From Yeguia hominis (GTDB lineage Bacteria > Bacillota > Clostridia > Oscillospirales > Acutalibacteraceae): a stretch of 64,000 nt of DNA. The notes below the pieces were generated by a model, which worked only from the letters and a program-made list of their open reading frames with translations, was not told where the DNA came from and did no database searches. This document shows positions 35,259-44,449 of the stretch, piece after piece (position 1 is the stretch's first letter; every line of letters begins with the position of its first letter). The DNA lies in NCBI RefSeq assembly GCF_014384705.1, contig NZ_JACRSN010000020.1, positions 3,659-67,658 on the forward strand, written 5' to 3'. The position numbers and the translations under genes were made by a program.

Positions 35259-35322
35259 ATCATACCAGAAGCGGCATCGAAATTCCCCCGCAAAAGTGCA
35301 GGGAAAGTGTCACAAAAGTGCA
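35259..35322 (-). promoter_or_regulatory. activator-dependent promoter with three phased direct repeats
   Basis: Minus strand -10 TATGAT (35259-35264) with upstream TGG; the position 17 bases away holds GGGAAT, a poor -35. Just upstream are three plus-strand copies spaced by exactly 11 bases: AAAAGTGCA (35292-35300), GAAAGTGTC (35303-35311) and AAAAGTGCA (35314-35322). A weak -35 with 11-bp-phased repeats is the layout of PhoB/OmpR-activated promoters. Confidence 0.65.
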
Positions 35323-35492
35323 ACAACCTCTGTGCTGAATAGCTCAGCGCGCATCAAAGCGGTAGTCAGGACATATGTGGCAGACGTTCGATGCATATTA
35401 AATGCAAAGAGCAAGTTCATTCTGCATTGGCTTGGGACATAAAAAGAACCTGCGCTTTATTCTTTGGATGCACTCCTTTCAGGGAAACCCGT

Positions 35493-36115
35493 TCATACGT
35501 TCCCCGGCCCGTTTGCGAAGGCAAGCCATTTTGCGCCATAGAAATCAAATTCGAACCGCTGTCCCACCTCATTTTCCACAAAACGTTTCTTCACATGATA
35601 CCAACCGCGAAGCTCATTTCGCAGGCTAATATCCGTGGAAATCGGCTCAACCCATATGGTGTCGTATCCGGCAATATCGTTCTTTCGCAGCGGCATATCT
35701 GTTACTATACCGGTTGCTGTAAAAGCCTGCGGCAAAGCGTACACTTCGGCGGCATCCGTATACCGTTTGCAAAAAGCAGTTCTCCTTCTATTGTATCTAC
35801 CATCGCCCGGCCATATCGGTTTGAAAAGACAGGCATCTCATGAAAAACCGGCAAAATTTCCACTGGAACCGGCTGGATCAAATCTGCCCGATGATATCGA
35901 GCTTCCGGGAGTCCCGGAAGATAATCCACACTCACACCGTAAAGCTCGGACATTTGAATTAGGGAGTCCACAGAGGGATTCTTCCTTTCTCCCTCCCACG
36001 CACTTAATGTCGGCTGCGAAACTCCCGACATTTTGGCTGCCGCTGTAAGCGCAATATTTTTCTGTTTTCTTGCTAATCTATATCGCCGTGCCGTAAGAGC
36101 ACCCCTTTGACGCAC
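35493..36115 (-). pseudogene. XRE-family regulator broken by a frameshift
   Basis: From ATG 36115 the product has an XRE helix-turn-helix (ALTAAAKMSGVSQPTLSAWE, NPSVDSLIQMSELYGVS), then a partner domain. At about 35,740 the frame changes. The downstream frame (AEVYALPQAFTATGIVTD, NELRGWYHVKKRFVENE, ending FANGPGNV) starts with no site of its own and continues the upstream sense. A one-base indel therefore splits a protein of about 205 residues. Intact, it would be a cytoplasmic repressor of the kind carried by integrative elements. Confidence 0.7.
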
Positions 36116-36145
36116 TGCCGAGGTTTCGTTTAGCAGTATGCGTTT

Positions 36146-37288
36146 TCAATTTTCATCATTGGCGTTGACAGCAACGGCAACTCCATTGAATTCTAACTGA
36201 TCCTCCACAGGAACAATCAACACCTTTCGCCCATCGATGACCTTTGCCTCTACAAGATGACTGTATTCCGGATCGATAGAGAGCGAGATTCTCTCCGTTT
36301 TGAGTTCCACTTTCTTTGTGTCAATCAGATTGAGCGGATTGAGAACGGCTCCTTTGCCAAACCACTCTCCACAAGCTGTCTGAAAAGATTCCGCCTGCTC
36401 CTCTGAGGCACCGCAGTCCAGTAGAATCTTACTTACCTCAACGGTGCTGACCGTAAGAGTTTCAGGATTTTTTGCTTCCTGATGTGCTTCAATCATTGCG
36501 GTGAGCTGCTCATGGACAGCCTGCATGATGTTCAGGCTGCAAGAACCTCCTAACGCATCCGACAAGGCAGCTTCAAAGGCTTCTCTTTGTTCTGCGGCCG
36601 ACATAGGCAAATCGGTATGGAATACTGCATCAATGAACTCGTGGTGCAATTCTCCGGCTTTGCGAGAGTAGAACAGGGCATTATAAATGTTGGTATTGCG
36701 GTCATCAAAGGCCGGGAACAGGAAGCCCAGCTCCGGCACAGCGACAGTTTGACTGGCGGCACAATGAAACTCGTTATCTCCGGAGAAGTAGCCCAATTCC
36801 GTTTTTCCCGTTTTAACCGGGCAGACCGCACACAGAATATAGGAAAACACCTCGTCTGAGTCCTCGGTACACAGGGCATCCCGACTCCGACGGGGCACAT
36901 CATAGCGGTCGTTTGCCAAAAGCAGCAGATAGCTGCTCTCTCCCATATCCAGCGATTGAATGACCTTCTGATAAAAAGTCTGGCGGATCTGATTATCCCG
37001 CATATCGGATGCGCGCAGTTCCATTAACAGCTTATGCTCTTCGCCGTCCATAACCTGCTGTGTGGAAAACACGATATCTATCAGGTTTTTCCCCAGTGTT
37101 CCCGACAGTGTCTTTTTCAGCAGACTAAGGTATTTTTCAGCTTCCTCCTGCGGCATCATGCCAAGAGACTCGTCCAAATCTGCAATAATTTCACGGTTGC
37201 TGTTGACAAAACAGCCGTAAATACGGCTGACGGCATTCTTATCGGGCTTCCAACGGCGACGCAGTTCATTGACTTCTTTTTGATTCAT
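36146..37288 (-). CDS. DUF4317 protein
   Basis: Encodes 380 residues from ATG 37288, where the family start MNQKEVNELRRRWKPDKNAV falls; the frame extends further but not with family sequence. Signature stretches are KTLSGTLGKNLIDI, ILCAVCPVKTGKTELGYF, GFLFPAFDDRNTNIYNALFY and a C-terminal VEAKVIDGRKVLIVPV. DUF4317 is widespread in Clostridia and accessory elements; its function is unknown. It has no signal or membrane segment. It sits between two broken XRE regulators, suggesting all three came with one element. Confidence 0.85.
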   Translation of the reverse strand: MNQKEVNELRRRWKPDKNAVSRIYGCFVNSNREIIADLDESLGMMPQEEAEKYLSLLKKTLSGTLGKNLIDIVFSTQQVMDGEEHKLLMELRASDMRDNQIRQTFYQKVIQSLDMGESSYLLLLANDRYDVPRRSRDALCTEDSDEVFSYILCAVCPVKTGKTELGYFSGDNEFHCAASQTVAVPELGFLFPAFDDRNTNIYNALFYSRKAGELHHEFIDAVFHTDLPMSAAEQREAFEAALSDALGGSCSLNIMQAVHEQLTAMIEAHQEAKNPETLTVSTVEVSKILLDCGASEEQAESFQTACGEWFGKGAVLNPLNLIDTKKVELKTERISLSIDPEYSHLVEAKVIDGRKVLIVPVEDQLEFNGVAVAVNANDEN

Positions 37289-37405
37289 TGGTTTTGTCAG
37301 ACCTTTCGTTAGGATTGTTGTCGGAAAACACCATCGCAGTTCAGATGTGCATCCGGATGCCTGCCGCGCTTGGCTTTCCATGCCAGTACTGGACTGGCGG
37401 TTTTC

Positions 37406-37617
37406 TTACGATAGGCAGTCAACTTCTTCACAGGAGAATTCCAAATGATGTTCTTCACAGTAGCTGCGGATCACGAGGAGCATCATTTTTGTCGGAAGAG
37501 ACCTTCCGTTTTCCCATCGGTTTACGGAAGTATAGCTGACGCCCAACTCTTTGGCAAACTGCGTCTGGGACAGCTCCGTTCGCTACGCAGTTTCAGAATT
37601 GCATCTGCAAAGGCCAT
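37406..37617 (-). pseudogene. small XRE helix-turn-helix protein, frameshifted
   Basis: It starts at ATG 37617 with MAFADAILKLRSER; one G is missing near 37,576, after which a different frame gives ELSQTQFAKELGVSYTSVNR, then WENGRSLPTKMMLLV and a stop at 37406. The joined product would be a 70-residue XRE protein. Too short and interrupted to be found as one frame. Confidence 0.65.
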
Positions 37618-37639
37618 TTGCTTCACATCTCTTATGTAG

Positions 37640-38270
37640 TGTACAGTATAGCATATTGTGCCTTCACTAAGCAAGCCCGGAATAGTACATCCCATTCAAT
37701 AAACGACAGGAGGACACTGCCCGTCTATTCTGTTTCGGCAGAGTGACGCGAAATGAGAGCAAAAAAATAAGCAGCGTTACCGCCGCCGTCACAATTTTCC
37801 TTATAACGAAGATAGCCCTTGACTGCTTGAATCTCGCTGCAGTCAAGGGCTATCCCTCATTCTTGATATCTAACATCATTTTTATACCTCGCTTTCTTCA
37901 GATTCATGGCACCACTTACATGTCTGTTGAACTTGCGCCCTCCTTATAAAATACCGCAGTGCGATGATCCGACCGTTTATGACGGCTTTCATTAGGCGAT
38001 TACAGCTTCTTATCGGTGCCATCTTCCCCATGCTCCAACGGCTGGGGGTACTTCTCAGGTCATTCGACTCACCCTTTCTGTAATTAAAGGATAGCATATA
38101 TTACGGCAAAACGCAAGGTGGGAATCTGTATGGAATCCCTAAAAGGATTCTGTGCATCACTACAAAAAGAAAACATTTGCCGTAGAAACCGTTGACCATA
38201 CCACAAATTCCTTATATAATAATATTGTTGTGAAGATTAGCTGGCGGCAGAAATTTCCGCCAGCTTTTTC
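37640..38270. other. gap with no supported gene; a strong hairpin and terminator-like repeat
   Basis: No frame here has convincing coding sense. A short minus-strand frame (37882-38097, 71 residues, KWCHESEESEV end) lacks a family and a clear ribosome site. Structures: a 16-bp perfect inverted repeat GATAGCCCTTGACTGC/GCAGTCAAGGGCTATC (37811-37854) and the T-tailed hairpin at 38,239-38,269. Confidence 0.5.
37811..37854. repeat. 16-bp perfect inverted repeat
   Basis: Arms GATAGCCCTTGACTGC (37811-37826) and GCAGTCAAGGGCTATC (37839-37854) with a 12-base loop and no T-run. It could be an RNA stem in an untranslated region or a protein-binding or recombination site of the former element. Confidence 0.5.
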
Positions 38271-38271
38271 T
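38239..38271 (+). terminator. T-tailed hairpin
   Basis: AGCTGGCGG/CCGCCAGCT (38239-38265) followed by TTTTCTTTT on the plus strand. No plus-strand gene precedes it within 7 kb, so it probably acts as the convergent end behind the ABC fragment or belongs to lost DNA. Confidence 0.5.
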
Positions 38272-38272
38272 T

Positions 38273-38605
38273 TTAGCACATTGCAGGCTTCCCGTTTCCC
38301 TCAATGCGGCCATCCGCCATCTGAACGATCCTGTCGCAGCGTTCGGCAATCGAAGGATCGTGCGTAACAATAATCAGCGTCATGCCGCTTTCCTTGCAGA
38401 ACCGCATAAGGATATCCATGACATTCGTTTTGTTCGCCGCGTCCAGTGAGCCGGTGGGTTCGTCCGCAAGAATGATCGGCTGGTCACAGACGATCGCACG
38501 GGCGATCGCCATCCGTTGCCGCTCTCCACCGGACAATTTGCCCACCTTGCGGTTCAGCTTGTCGGAGATATCCAGTTTCTGCGCGATCTCCCGGATTCTA
38601 GGCTT
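38273..38605 (-). pseudogene. C-terminal fragment of an ABC transporter ATPase
   Basis: About 110 residues remain: PRIREIAQKL, then the signature KLSGGERQRMAIARAI, Walker B IILADEPTGSLD and the H-loop IIVTHDPS. The Walker A half is missing; the fragment starts exactly where the VanZ-like gene ends (38604), showing a deletion or recombination joint. It is of the LolD/MacB exporter type, like the two complete ATPases downstream. Confidence 0.8.
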
Positions 38606-39179
38606 ATGTTTGCTTCTTAAAGTATTGCTTCGAAAGAAATAAGGCAGTGGCGGATATCATGACGCCAATCATATCAAGGATAATATCGTTGATGTCAAAC
38701 GCCCTGCCGAAAAACGGCTGAAGGATCTCTATACCCACGATACACAGGAATCCGGACAACAGGGTTTTCTTCCATGTCGCCTCTGGCTTTGCCAAAGGGT
38801 ACAGAATACCGAACGGCAGAAAAACCACCACATTGGCAATCTTTTCCGAGTTGATATGCGTGAAGAAATCCGGCACGAAATTGCAGTTCCACGCAAACAT
38901 ACGGATCCCAAAGCCGTCATCCTCCAAATGATAAAGCAGTTGGTACCAAACATGACCGATCACATCCAGCGCAAGCACAAGGCCCACCAGTCCTGTCATG
39001 TAGCTGACGAACAAAGCTCCGAAGATTCTTTTGCTCAGCGGCATTGCGTTTCTCTTATGGTGCTGAATGATCAGATATACAATCCCCGCGAGCAGAGCAA
39101 AGGGGAGGATCTGTAAGAAATACCCCGGATAGGTTGCAAAAAAGAAATACTGAAAATTCATGTTGCTTGGAAAGTACAT
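38604..39179 (-). CDS. VanZ-like membrane protein
   Basis: Encodes 191 residues; ATG 39179 behind AAGGGGACG. Five hydrophobic segments; the C-terminal part IANVVVFLPFGILYPL, GIEILQPFFGRAFDINDI and ILDMIGVMIS is the VanZ domain. VanZ proteins confer low-level glycopeptide (teicoplanin) tolerance in some settings; most members have unknown roles in the envelope. Same strand as the ABC exporter genes upstream. Confidence 0.82.
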   Translation of the reverse strand: MYFPSNMNFQYFFFATYPGYFLQILPFALLAGIVYLIIQHHKRNAMPLSKRIFGALFVSYMTGLVGLVLALDVIGHVWYQLLYHLEDDGFGIRMFAWNCNFVPDFFTHINSEKIANVVVFLPFGILYPLAKPEATWKKTLLSGFLCIVGIEILQPFFGRAFDINDIILDMIGVMISATALFLSKQYFKKQT

Positions 39180-39256
39180 TTTCGTCCCCTTACTCCTCTG
39201 ATTCGGACAGAAACTACATTACGCCGCCAATGCGGGAATCCTCACAGCCGATTGAA

Positions 39257-39754
39257 TCAAGCGTCCACCGCCCGCTTTTGCAAGAGGGACAAGCCCAAAA
39301 AGCAGAGTGCAGAGAAGGCGATGCCGCAAAGAATGTATATCCAGTTAAAGAACAGCAGATTGACTGCATACCGCATCGGCATCCGTGTAAAGAGTACCGT
39401 ATACGGTTCGGCCGTTCCAATTGCCTCCATGACCGCCGTGACACGGAATGGACTAATCCCGCATAGATACGCCCCAAGGAAATACAGCGCCAGTTTCTCG
39501 ACAACAGCCGGGAGAAGGATGCCAAGCGCATAAAACAGTGGCTTGCGCTCCTTGCAGCGCTTCCACAGAAACAGCGCCCCGAAGCAGTACGGCAGCAGCG
39601 CAAGGCAGACTCCCTGAGCAGTCAGGTGCAGCTGCAGCCCGAAGACAAGAAAGACCATGCGGATCATAAGGTATCCGCCGAGAATGATCAGCCAGCAGAT
39701 CAGCAGGGATTTCAAGTTGAGTTTCCCATGTGCGGTTGCTCCATTGTTGTACAT
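39257..39754 (-). CDS. small integral membrane protein, unknown
   Basis: Encodes 165 residues; ATG 39754 behind AAGGAGG, 13 bases after the exporter permease gene. Five hydrophobic stretches at about 14-38, 45-62, 72-95, 98-115 and 133-157. No family recognised. Tight coupling with the ABC exporter suggests an accessory membrane subunit. Confidence 0.65.
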   Translation of the reverse strand: MYNNGATAHGKLNLKSLLICWLIILGGYLMIRMVFLVFGLQLHLTAQGVCLALLPYCFGALFLWKRCKERKPLFYALGILLPAVVEKLALYFLGAYLCGISPFRVTAVMEAIGTAEPYTVLFTRMPMRYAVNLLFFNWIYILCGIAFSALCFLGLSLLQKRAVDA

Positions 39755-39767
39755 TTTCTTTTCCTCC

Positions 39768-42494
39768 TTACAGATTCTCGTTTTTCAAGGCGTCGATGGG
39801 ATTGTCCTTTTTCACTTTCCTCATTGCGTACATCATGGTGGCGAATACGACCAGAAACACGCTCAGTACGGCGATGCCGATAGCTGCCCACGGCAGATGG
39901 AAGGAGGTTTCATAGGCCGTTGTGACTGTGCGGTAGATGAGATATGTAATGCCGCAGGACACCGGCAGGCCGAGAAGCAGCGCCTTGGAGCTGTACAGCA
40001 GGCACTCGTAGTTCATCATCCTGCGGAAGCCCTTCTGCGTCATGCCCACCGATTTCAGCATGGCAAACTCCCGGCGGCGCAGGCTGATATTCGTGGAGAT
40101 CGTATTGAACACATTGGCCGCGGCAATTAGGGAGATCAGCACGATAAAGCCGTAGGCAAATACCCGGATAACGGTCACGACATTCCAGTTCGTTTCGGCG
40201 TTTGCGGCGTAGTCGAAAAGCTGCCGGCTGCTAAGACCGTTTTCCGTCAGCACGGTGGCCAGATTTTCAAAGCTCGCGGTGTGATTGCTCGAGGTGAGGA
40301 AACACTCTGTATTACGGAATTGATTCAGCGCCGCCTCGGGAACCACGCTCTCCAGCATGCTGTACGGATAGATCATATTGATGGCCACCGGTGTGCTGCG
40401 GCTGACAAAGAACGGAGCCTCCTCAATGGTTTTTTCGGATCGCAGCGTGTATTTTGCAAAGGATTCCTCGTAGGGCAGCTCGATGATGTCGTTCTCGTTG
40501 TCTCTGTTTTGATAGAGGACAACCTTATTGCCGTTCTCATCGATCCGGCTGTCTTTTCTGTAATATCCGTCGATCTCTACATAGTAAAGCCCCTCGATCA
40601 CGCACCCATCGCCCTTGAGCGTATCCAGCGTGACATACTTCTCAAGCCGGCGGTCAAACTCAATGTTGCGATCCAGGGCAATGCCCAGGGGCTTGTCCCG
40701 GTTATAGTAATCCGCTTCCTTCAGGTTGTACTTTTCCAGTAACCTGTTGAACTCGGCGTCCGCGACGAAGTACAGATAACCGGAGATGCTGAGATCCTTC
40801 GGCGCTGCGTCCTCACGATCCATGCCGAAGTCGGCAAAACGGTCGGCAAACATTGCCGTGACATATTCACGGGAAATATCGCCCTGCAAAAACTGTTTCT
40901 TGGTATAGGTGCCGCCGGTGACATTCTGCTCGGATAAAAGCAGCTCCAGAAGCGCATCGGGTGTCATGGCGGCGGAAGCGTCCGACTCCGCCGCGTAGAT
41001 CAGGTCGAATTGATCGGAGGCCAGCCCTCCCTCAGCGGATTCCATCATGTAGTCGGTGAACGCCGCCGCAGAAACAAAGAGGACGATGCTCATAAAGAGG
41101 CTGACAACGGTGGTTCTGTATTTTTTCCGGTTGCGTTTATAGTGCTTGCCGGCAAGGACGCCGGGAAGTCCGAACAGCTTGTAGGCAAGCTTTGAGGTTC
41201 GGACGCGTCTGCCGCTTACCTTGATGTCCATGCTCTGGCGGATCGCCTCCACGGCGGAAACTCCGGTTGCCCTCTTGGACGGTATCCATGCCGAGATCAG
41301 AACCGTGACCAGTGCGATGGCCGCAGCAATGACGACAGCCTGCCACGAAACACAGATCCGCATGGGAATGTCCGCACGGACGATGGATGAGAATTTGTCT
41401 CCGATCAGAAGCAGCGTTATGCCGATACCGCCGATGCCCACCAGGATGCCCAGGGGAATCCCGACGGCGCTGACCGCAAGCGCCTCAAACAGCACCATTC
41501 TCCGAAACTGCTTTCCGGTGGCGCCCACGGAGGAAAGCAGGCCGAACTGCCTTGTCCGCTCCGAAACGGAAATGGAGAATGCGTTATAGATGAGCGATAC
41601 GGAGCCGAACATAATCAGAGCAATAATGATGGCGGCAAGACTGTAAAACGCGGTAAGAAAGGAATCAAAGCGGGTCGCGCCGGAATACAGCAGGACCTTC
41701 GTATTGTAGGCATAGCCATACTCTTGCGTATAGCCCATTTCCTTCATGAAGTCAAATACCTCTGCGGGCCTGTGCAGCTTGAAATAACAATGAATCGGAG
41801 ACGAATCGGCAAAACTCCTGTCCGCTGCTGTAAGCGCCGTGTACCCGGGCGCGGCGTAGTCCTCAAAGGCGGGTCTTTCATAGATGCCGACCACCGTGTA
41901 TGTTTTTGCTTCGGTGTTTTCGAGCCTTTCGCCGCTCATAACCTCCGCCTGCGTTTCGCTGTCATAGGTATAGACGGGTGTGCCTTGTCCCAGCCTCCGG
42001 CCGTCAAGCATTCTGTCACCCACATCAAGCGTGACGGTGTCGCCGAGCTTATAATTCTCCTTGCCGTTTGATGTCAGGTGCTCCGGCAGGATGATTTCCG
42101 TGGAATCCTTCGGCAGCGTTCCCAAAAGGAGATGCACCGGCATTGTCTCAAAATAGCCGGACGCCGCATCGCCGCCAAGCACATACAGATAGGGCTTGCG
42201 CTCGTTGGCGCTGTCGATTTTCGCATAACCCAGAACCTGCACACAGGCGGCGGAGGAAACCTTGCCGGAATCGCGGATGTCCTCATAGTCCTTGTATGCG
42301 GCGTCATAGACCGCTCCGTGCCAGTCTCCGCTGCTGTAGATCTCGCACCGCAGCACGAAGTTCTGCATGCTGGAGACAAAGGTGGTAGACGCGCAGATCA
42401 TCGCCGCCGAGAGCATAATGCCGATGATTGTGACGATGGTTCTTGTCCTGTTTTTCTTCAGGCTCTCTAAGGTTACCTTGTTGAAAACATTCAT
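39768..42494 (-). CDS. FtsX-like ABC exporter permease
   Basis: Encodes 908 residues; the start codon overlaps the ATPase stop (ATGA). One membrane segment near residue 20-40 is followed by a large extracytoplasmic domain (about 45-275), then three segments (about 280-400) with the FtsX motif SERTRQFGLLSSVGATGKQF. A second unit has a segment at about 460-480, another extracytoplasmic domain and three final segments with RRREFAMLKSVGMTQKGFRR. This is the double-FtsX layout of MacB/LolCE-like exporters and of antimicrobial peptide systems. With its ATPase it likely extracts or exports peptides or lipoproteins. Confidence 0.9.
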   Translation of the reverse strand: MNVFNKVTLESLKKNRTRTIVTIIGIMLSAAMICASTTFVSSMQNFVLRCEIYSSGDWHGAVYDAAYKDYEDIRDSGKVSSAACVQVLGYAKIDSANERKPYLYVLGGDAASGYFETMPVHLLLGTLPKDSTEIILPEHLTSNGKENYKLGDTVTLDVGDRMLDGRRLGQGTPVYTYDSETQAEVMSGERLENTEAKTYTVVGIYERPAFEDYAAPGYTALTAADRSFADSSPIHCYFKLHRPAEVFDFMKEMGYTQEYGYAYNTKVLLYSGATRFDSFLTAFYSLAAIIIALIMFGSVSLIYNAFSISVSERTRQFGLLSSVGATGKQFRRMVLFEALAVSAVGIPLGILVGIGGIGITLLLIGDKFSSIVRADIPMRICVSWQAVVIAAAIALVTVLISAWIPSKRATGVSAVEAIRQSMDIKVSGRRVRTSKLAYKLFGLPGVLAGKHYKRNRKKYRTTVVSLFMSIVLFVSAAAFTDYMMESAEGGLASDQFDLIYAAESDASAAMTPDALLELLLSEQNVTGGTYTKKQFLQGDISREYVTAMFADRFADFGMDREDAAPKDLSISGYLYFVADAEFNRLLEKYNLKEADYYNRDKPLGIALDRNIEFDRRLEKYVTLDTLKGDGCVIEGLYYVEIDGYYRKDSRIDENGNKVVLYQNRDNENDIIELPYEESFAKYTLRSEKTIEEAPFFVSRSTPVAINMIYPYSMLESVVPEAALNQFRNTECFLTSSNHTASFENLATVLTENGLSSRQLFDYAANAETNWNVVTVIRVFAYGFIVLISLIAAANVFNTISTNISLRRREFAMLKSVGMTQKGFRRMMNYECLLYSSKALLLGLPVSCGITYLIYRTVTTAYETSFHLPWAAIGIAVLSVFLVVFATMMYAMRKVKKDNPIDALKNENL

Positions 42495-43174
42495 CTGCGG
42501 ATCACCTCGTCTCTGGTGATTTTCCCGTCCTCAATGGAAAGGATTCGATCCGCCTGCAGGGCGATGCTCTCGTCGTGGGTGATGACAAGGAGGGTCTGCC
42601 CGTATTTTTCGTTGGAAACCTTCAGCAGCTCCACGATCTCCCGGCTGCTTTTGGAGTCAAGATTTCCGGTGGGCTCGTCGGCGAGCACCACGGCGGGTGC
42701 GTTCATCAGCGCCCGGCCGATGGACACCCGCTGCTGCTGGCCGCCGGAGAGCTGATTCGGCAGGTGGTTCTCCCGGCCGGTGAGCTTCAGGGTGGTCATC
42801 AGCTCGGAGAGCCTTTCCCGGTTTACCTTTTGCCCGTCCATAAGCACGGGGAGCGTGATGTTTTCCGTTACATTGAGTACCGGAATGAGATTGTAAAACT
42901 GATAGATCAGTCCCACCTGACGGCGGCGGAAGATGGCAAGCTGTTCCTCGTTCTGCGCGTACACATCCTTGCCGTCCATAAATACCTTCCCGCCTGTAGG
43001 CCGGTCTACGCCGCCGAGGATGTGAAGCAGAGTGGATTTGCCTGAGCCGGAGGGGCCGATCACGGCGACAAACGCTCCTTTCTCCACCGAAAAGGAAACG
43101 CCGTCCAGCGCCCGCACCTCATTCTCGCCCTTGCCATATACCTTTGTCAGGTTTTCCACTCTCAAGATCTCCAT
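42491..43174 (-). CDS. LolD/MacB-type ABC ATPase
   Basis: Encodes 227 residues; ATG 43174 behind AAAGGAGC. Walker A GPSGSGKST, Q loop YQFYNLIPVL, signature LSGGQQQRVSIGRAL, Walker B VVLADEPTGNLD and H-loop VITHDES. It energises the overlapping FtsX-like permease. The MITE lies 66 bases upstream, separating it from the histidine kinase gene. Confidence 0.93.
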   Translation of the reverse strand: MEILRVENLTKVYGKGENEVRALDGVSFSVEKGAFVAVIGPSGSGKSTLLHILGGVDRPTGGKVFMDGKDVYAQNEEQLAIFRRRQVGLIYQFYNLIPVLNVTENITLPVLMDGQKVNRERLSELMTTLKLTGRENHLPNQLSGGQQQRVSIGRALMNAPAVVLADEPTGNLDSKSSREIVELLKVSNEKYGQTLLVITHDESIALQADRILSIEDGKITRDEVIRR

Positions 43175-43261
43175 ATCGGGATGCTCCTTTCACTTTTTAC
43201 ACCCTCATTCTATTTTGTCAAGGTGACACAGCGGTGACTCCCGGGTGACGGATCCGTCACT

Positions 43262-43425
43262 TAGGGTGTATCTGAAAGCTCATGATGTGACCGGCAGCGA
43301 GGGATATTTGCGTTGAGCAAGACAATTTTTCGCAGGAATACTGTCGTATTTCAAGGAAAAATGACGCAGCACTGCGCAAAAAGGCCCGCTGTCCGGGTGC
43401 GTTGGGAGTTTTCAGATACACCCTA
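43262..43425. mobile_element. MITE with 20-bp terminal inverted repeats
   Basis: TAGGGTGTATCTGAAAGCTC (43262-43281) and the reverse complement of TAGGGTGTATCTGAAAACTC (43406-43425) differ at one base. The core of 160 bp (43264-43423) has no coding capacity and is flanked by TA on both sides, as in IS630/mariner-type insertion into TA. It sits between a histidine kinase gene and the ABC operon, where it could supply or remove a promoter. Confidence 0.8.
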
Positions 43426-43426
43426 G

Positions 43427-43459
43427 TAAAAAGGGAGCCGCCGGTCAGACGGTTCCCTT
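43427..43459 (-). terminator. terminator at the end of the second two-component operon
   Basis: Minus strand stem AAGGGA-A-CCG/CGG-C-TCCCTT (43431-43459) followed by a T-run. It overlaps the last codons of the kinase gene and directly abuts the MITE. Confidence 0.65.
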
Positions 43460-44449
43460 ATAAAAGCGGATGGAAAACATTGCTCCTGCGGGCTTGCGGT
43501 TCTCTGCCTTCACCGTTCCACCCTGACCGGTTATGATCATGCGCGACAGTGCAAGCCCGATCCCAAAGCTTTTACCGTCGGAATCCTTGCCCTTATAGAA
43601 ACGCTCAAAGATGCGGGGCAGATCCTCCGGAGAAATGCCCGTGCCGCTGTCCTTAATTATAATTTCGGAATACAGGGCGTTTTCGGTTGCATCAATCTCA
43701 ATCCTGCCGCCCTCGGGGGTGTGTTCCATGCAGTTCTTCACAATATTGCCGATGGCCTCGCAGGTCCACGAGAAATTCCCCCGGAAATCTCCGTCCGCAT
43801 GGATGAGCAGCTCCTGCCCGCGCAGCTCCATGGGAATGAGCAGGGTCACACAGGACTTTTTGAGCAGCGCTTCCAGACTGACCTGCTCCTGCTTGAACTG
43901 CACTGTGCCGGCATCCAGCCGTGAGATCTTCAGCAGCGTGGTGATCAGCCAGTCGATGCGGGAGAGCTGCTCGTAGAGCTCATGGATAAGCTGCTGCCTG
44001 CGCGCGTCGGTCAGCTTCGGCTCCGACAGCAGTCCAATCAGCAGATTGATAGAGGTCAGGGGCGTGCGGACCTGGTGAGAGATATCTGCGATAGAATCGG
44101 CAAGATACGCCTTTTCCCTTGTCAGCGTTTGCTGCTGCTCACGCAGGCGTATGGTCATCTTATAGATCTCACTGTGAAGGATGCTCAGCTCACCCTCTGA
44201 ATAGCTGTCAAAATCGATCGAACTGTCGCCGTGCAGAACCTGATTGATATCATCCGCAAGGGAAGAAATCCTCTGATACCTCTTATAAGTGCTGATGCAG
44301 AAGACCAGCATGAGGAGCAGAGAAAGCCCTGCGGCTGTCAGCCCGGCGCGAATGTCGAAGAAAAAGCAGACTGCGCAGGCGGCTGCGGAGAGCAGCAGCT
44401 GCCACAGCAGTGCCTTTCGCACCTCTTTGTTTTTCAGCAGCTTCATCAT
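43445..44449 (-). CDS. sensor histidine kinase with short extracytoplasmic loop
   Basis: Encodes 334 residues. Two membrane segments (about 13-30 and 36-54) with almost no outside loop, so it probably senses through the membrane or a partner such as the ABC permease. H box DISHQVRTPLTSINLLIGLL, N box IGNIVKNCMEHT, G boxes DSGTGISPEDLPRIFERFYKG and SFGIGLALSRMI. Its ATGATG start overlaps the regulator stop. Such intramembrane-sensing kinases typically control neighbouring exporters of antimicrobial peptides. Confidence 0.92.
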   Translation of the reverse strand: MMKLLKNKEVRKALLWQLLLSAAACAVCFFFDIRAGLTAAGLSLLLMLVFCISTYKRYQRISSLADDINQVLHGDSSIDFDSYSEGELSILHSEIYKMTIRLREQQQTLTREKAYLADSIADISHQVRTPLTSINLLIGLLSEPKLTDARRQQLIHELYEQLSRIDWLITTLLKISRLDAGTVQFKQEQVSLEALLKKSCVTLLIPMELRGQELLIHADGDFRGNFSWTCEAIGNIVKNCMEHTPEGGRIEIDATENALYSEIIIKDSGTGISPEDLPRIFERFYKGKDSDGKSFGIGLALSRMIITGQGGTVKAENRKPAGAMFSIRFYKGTV

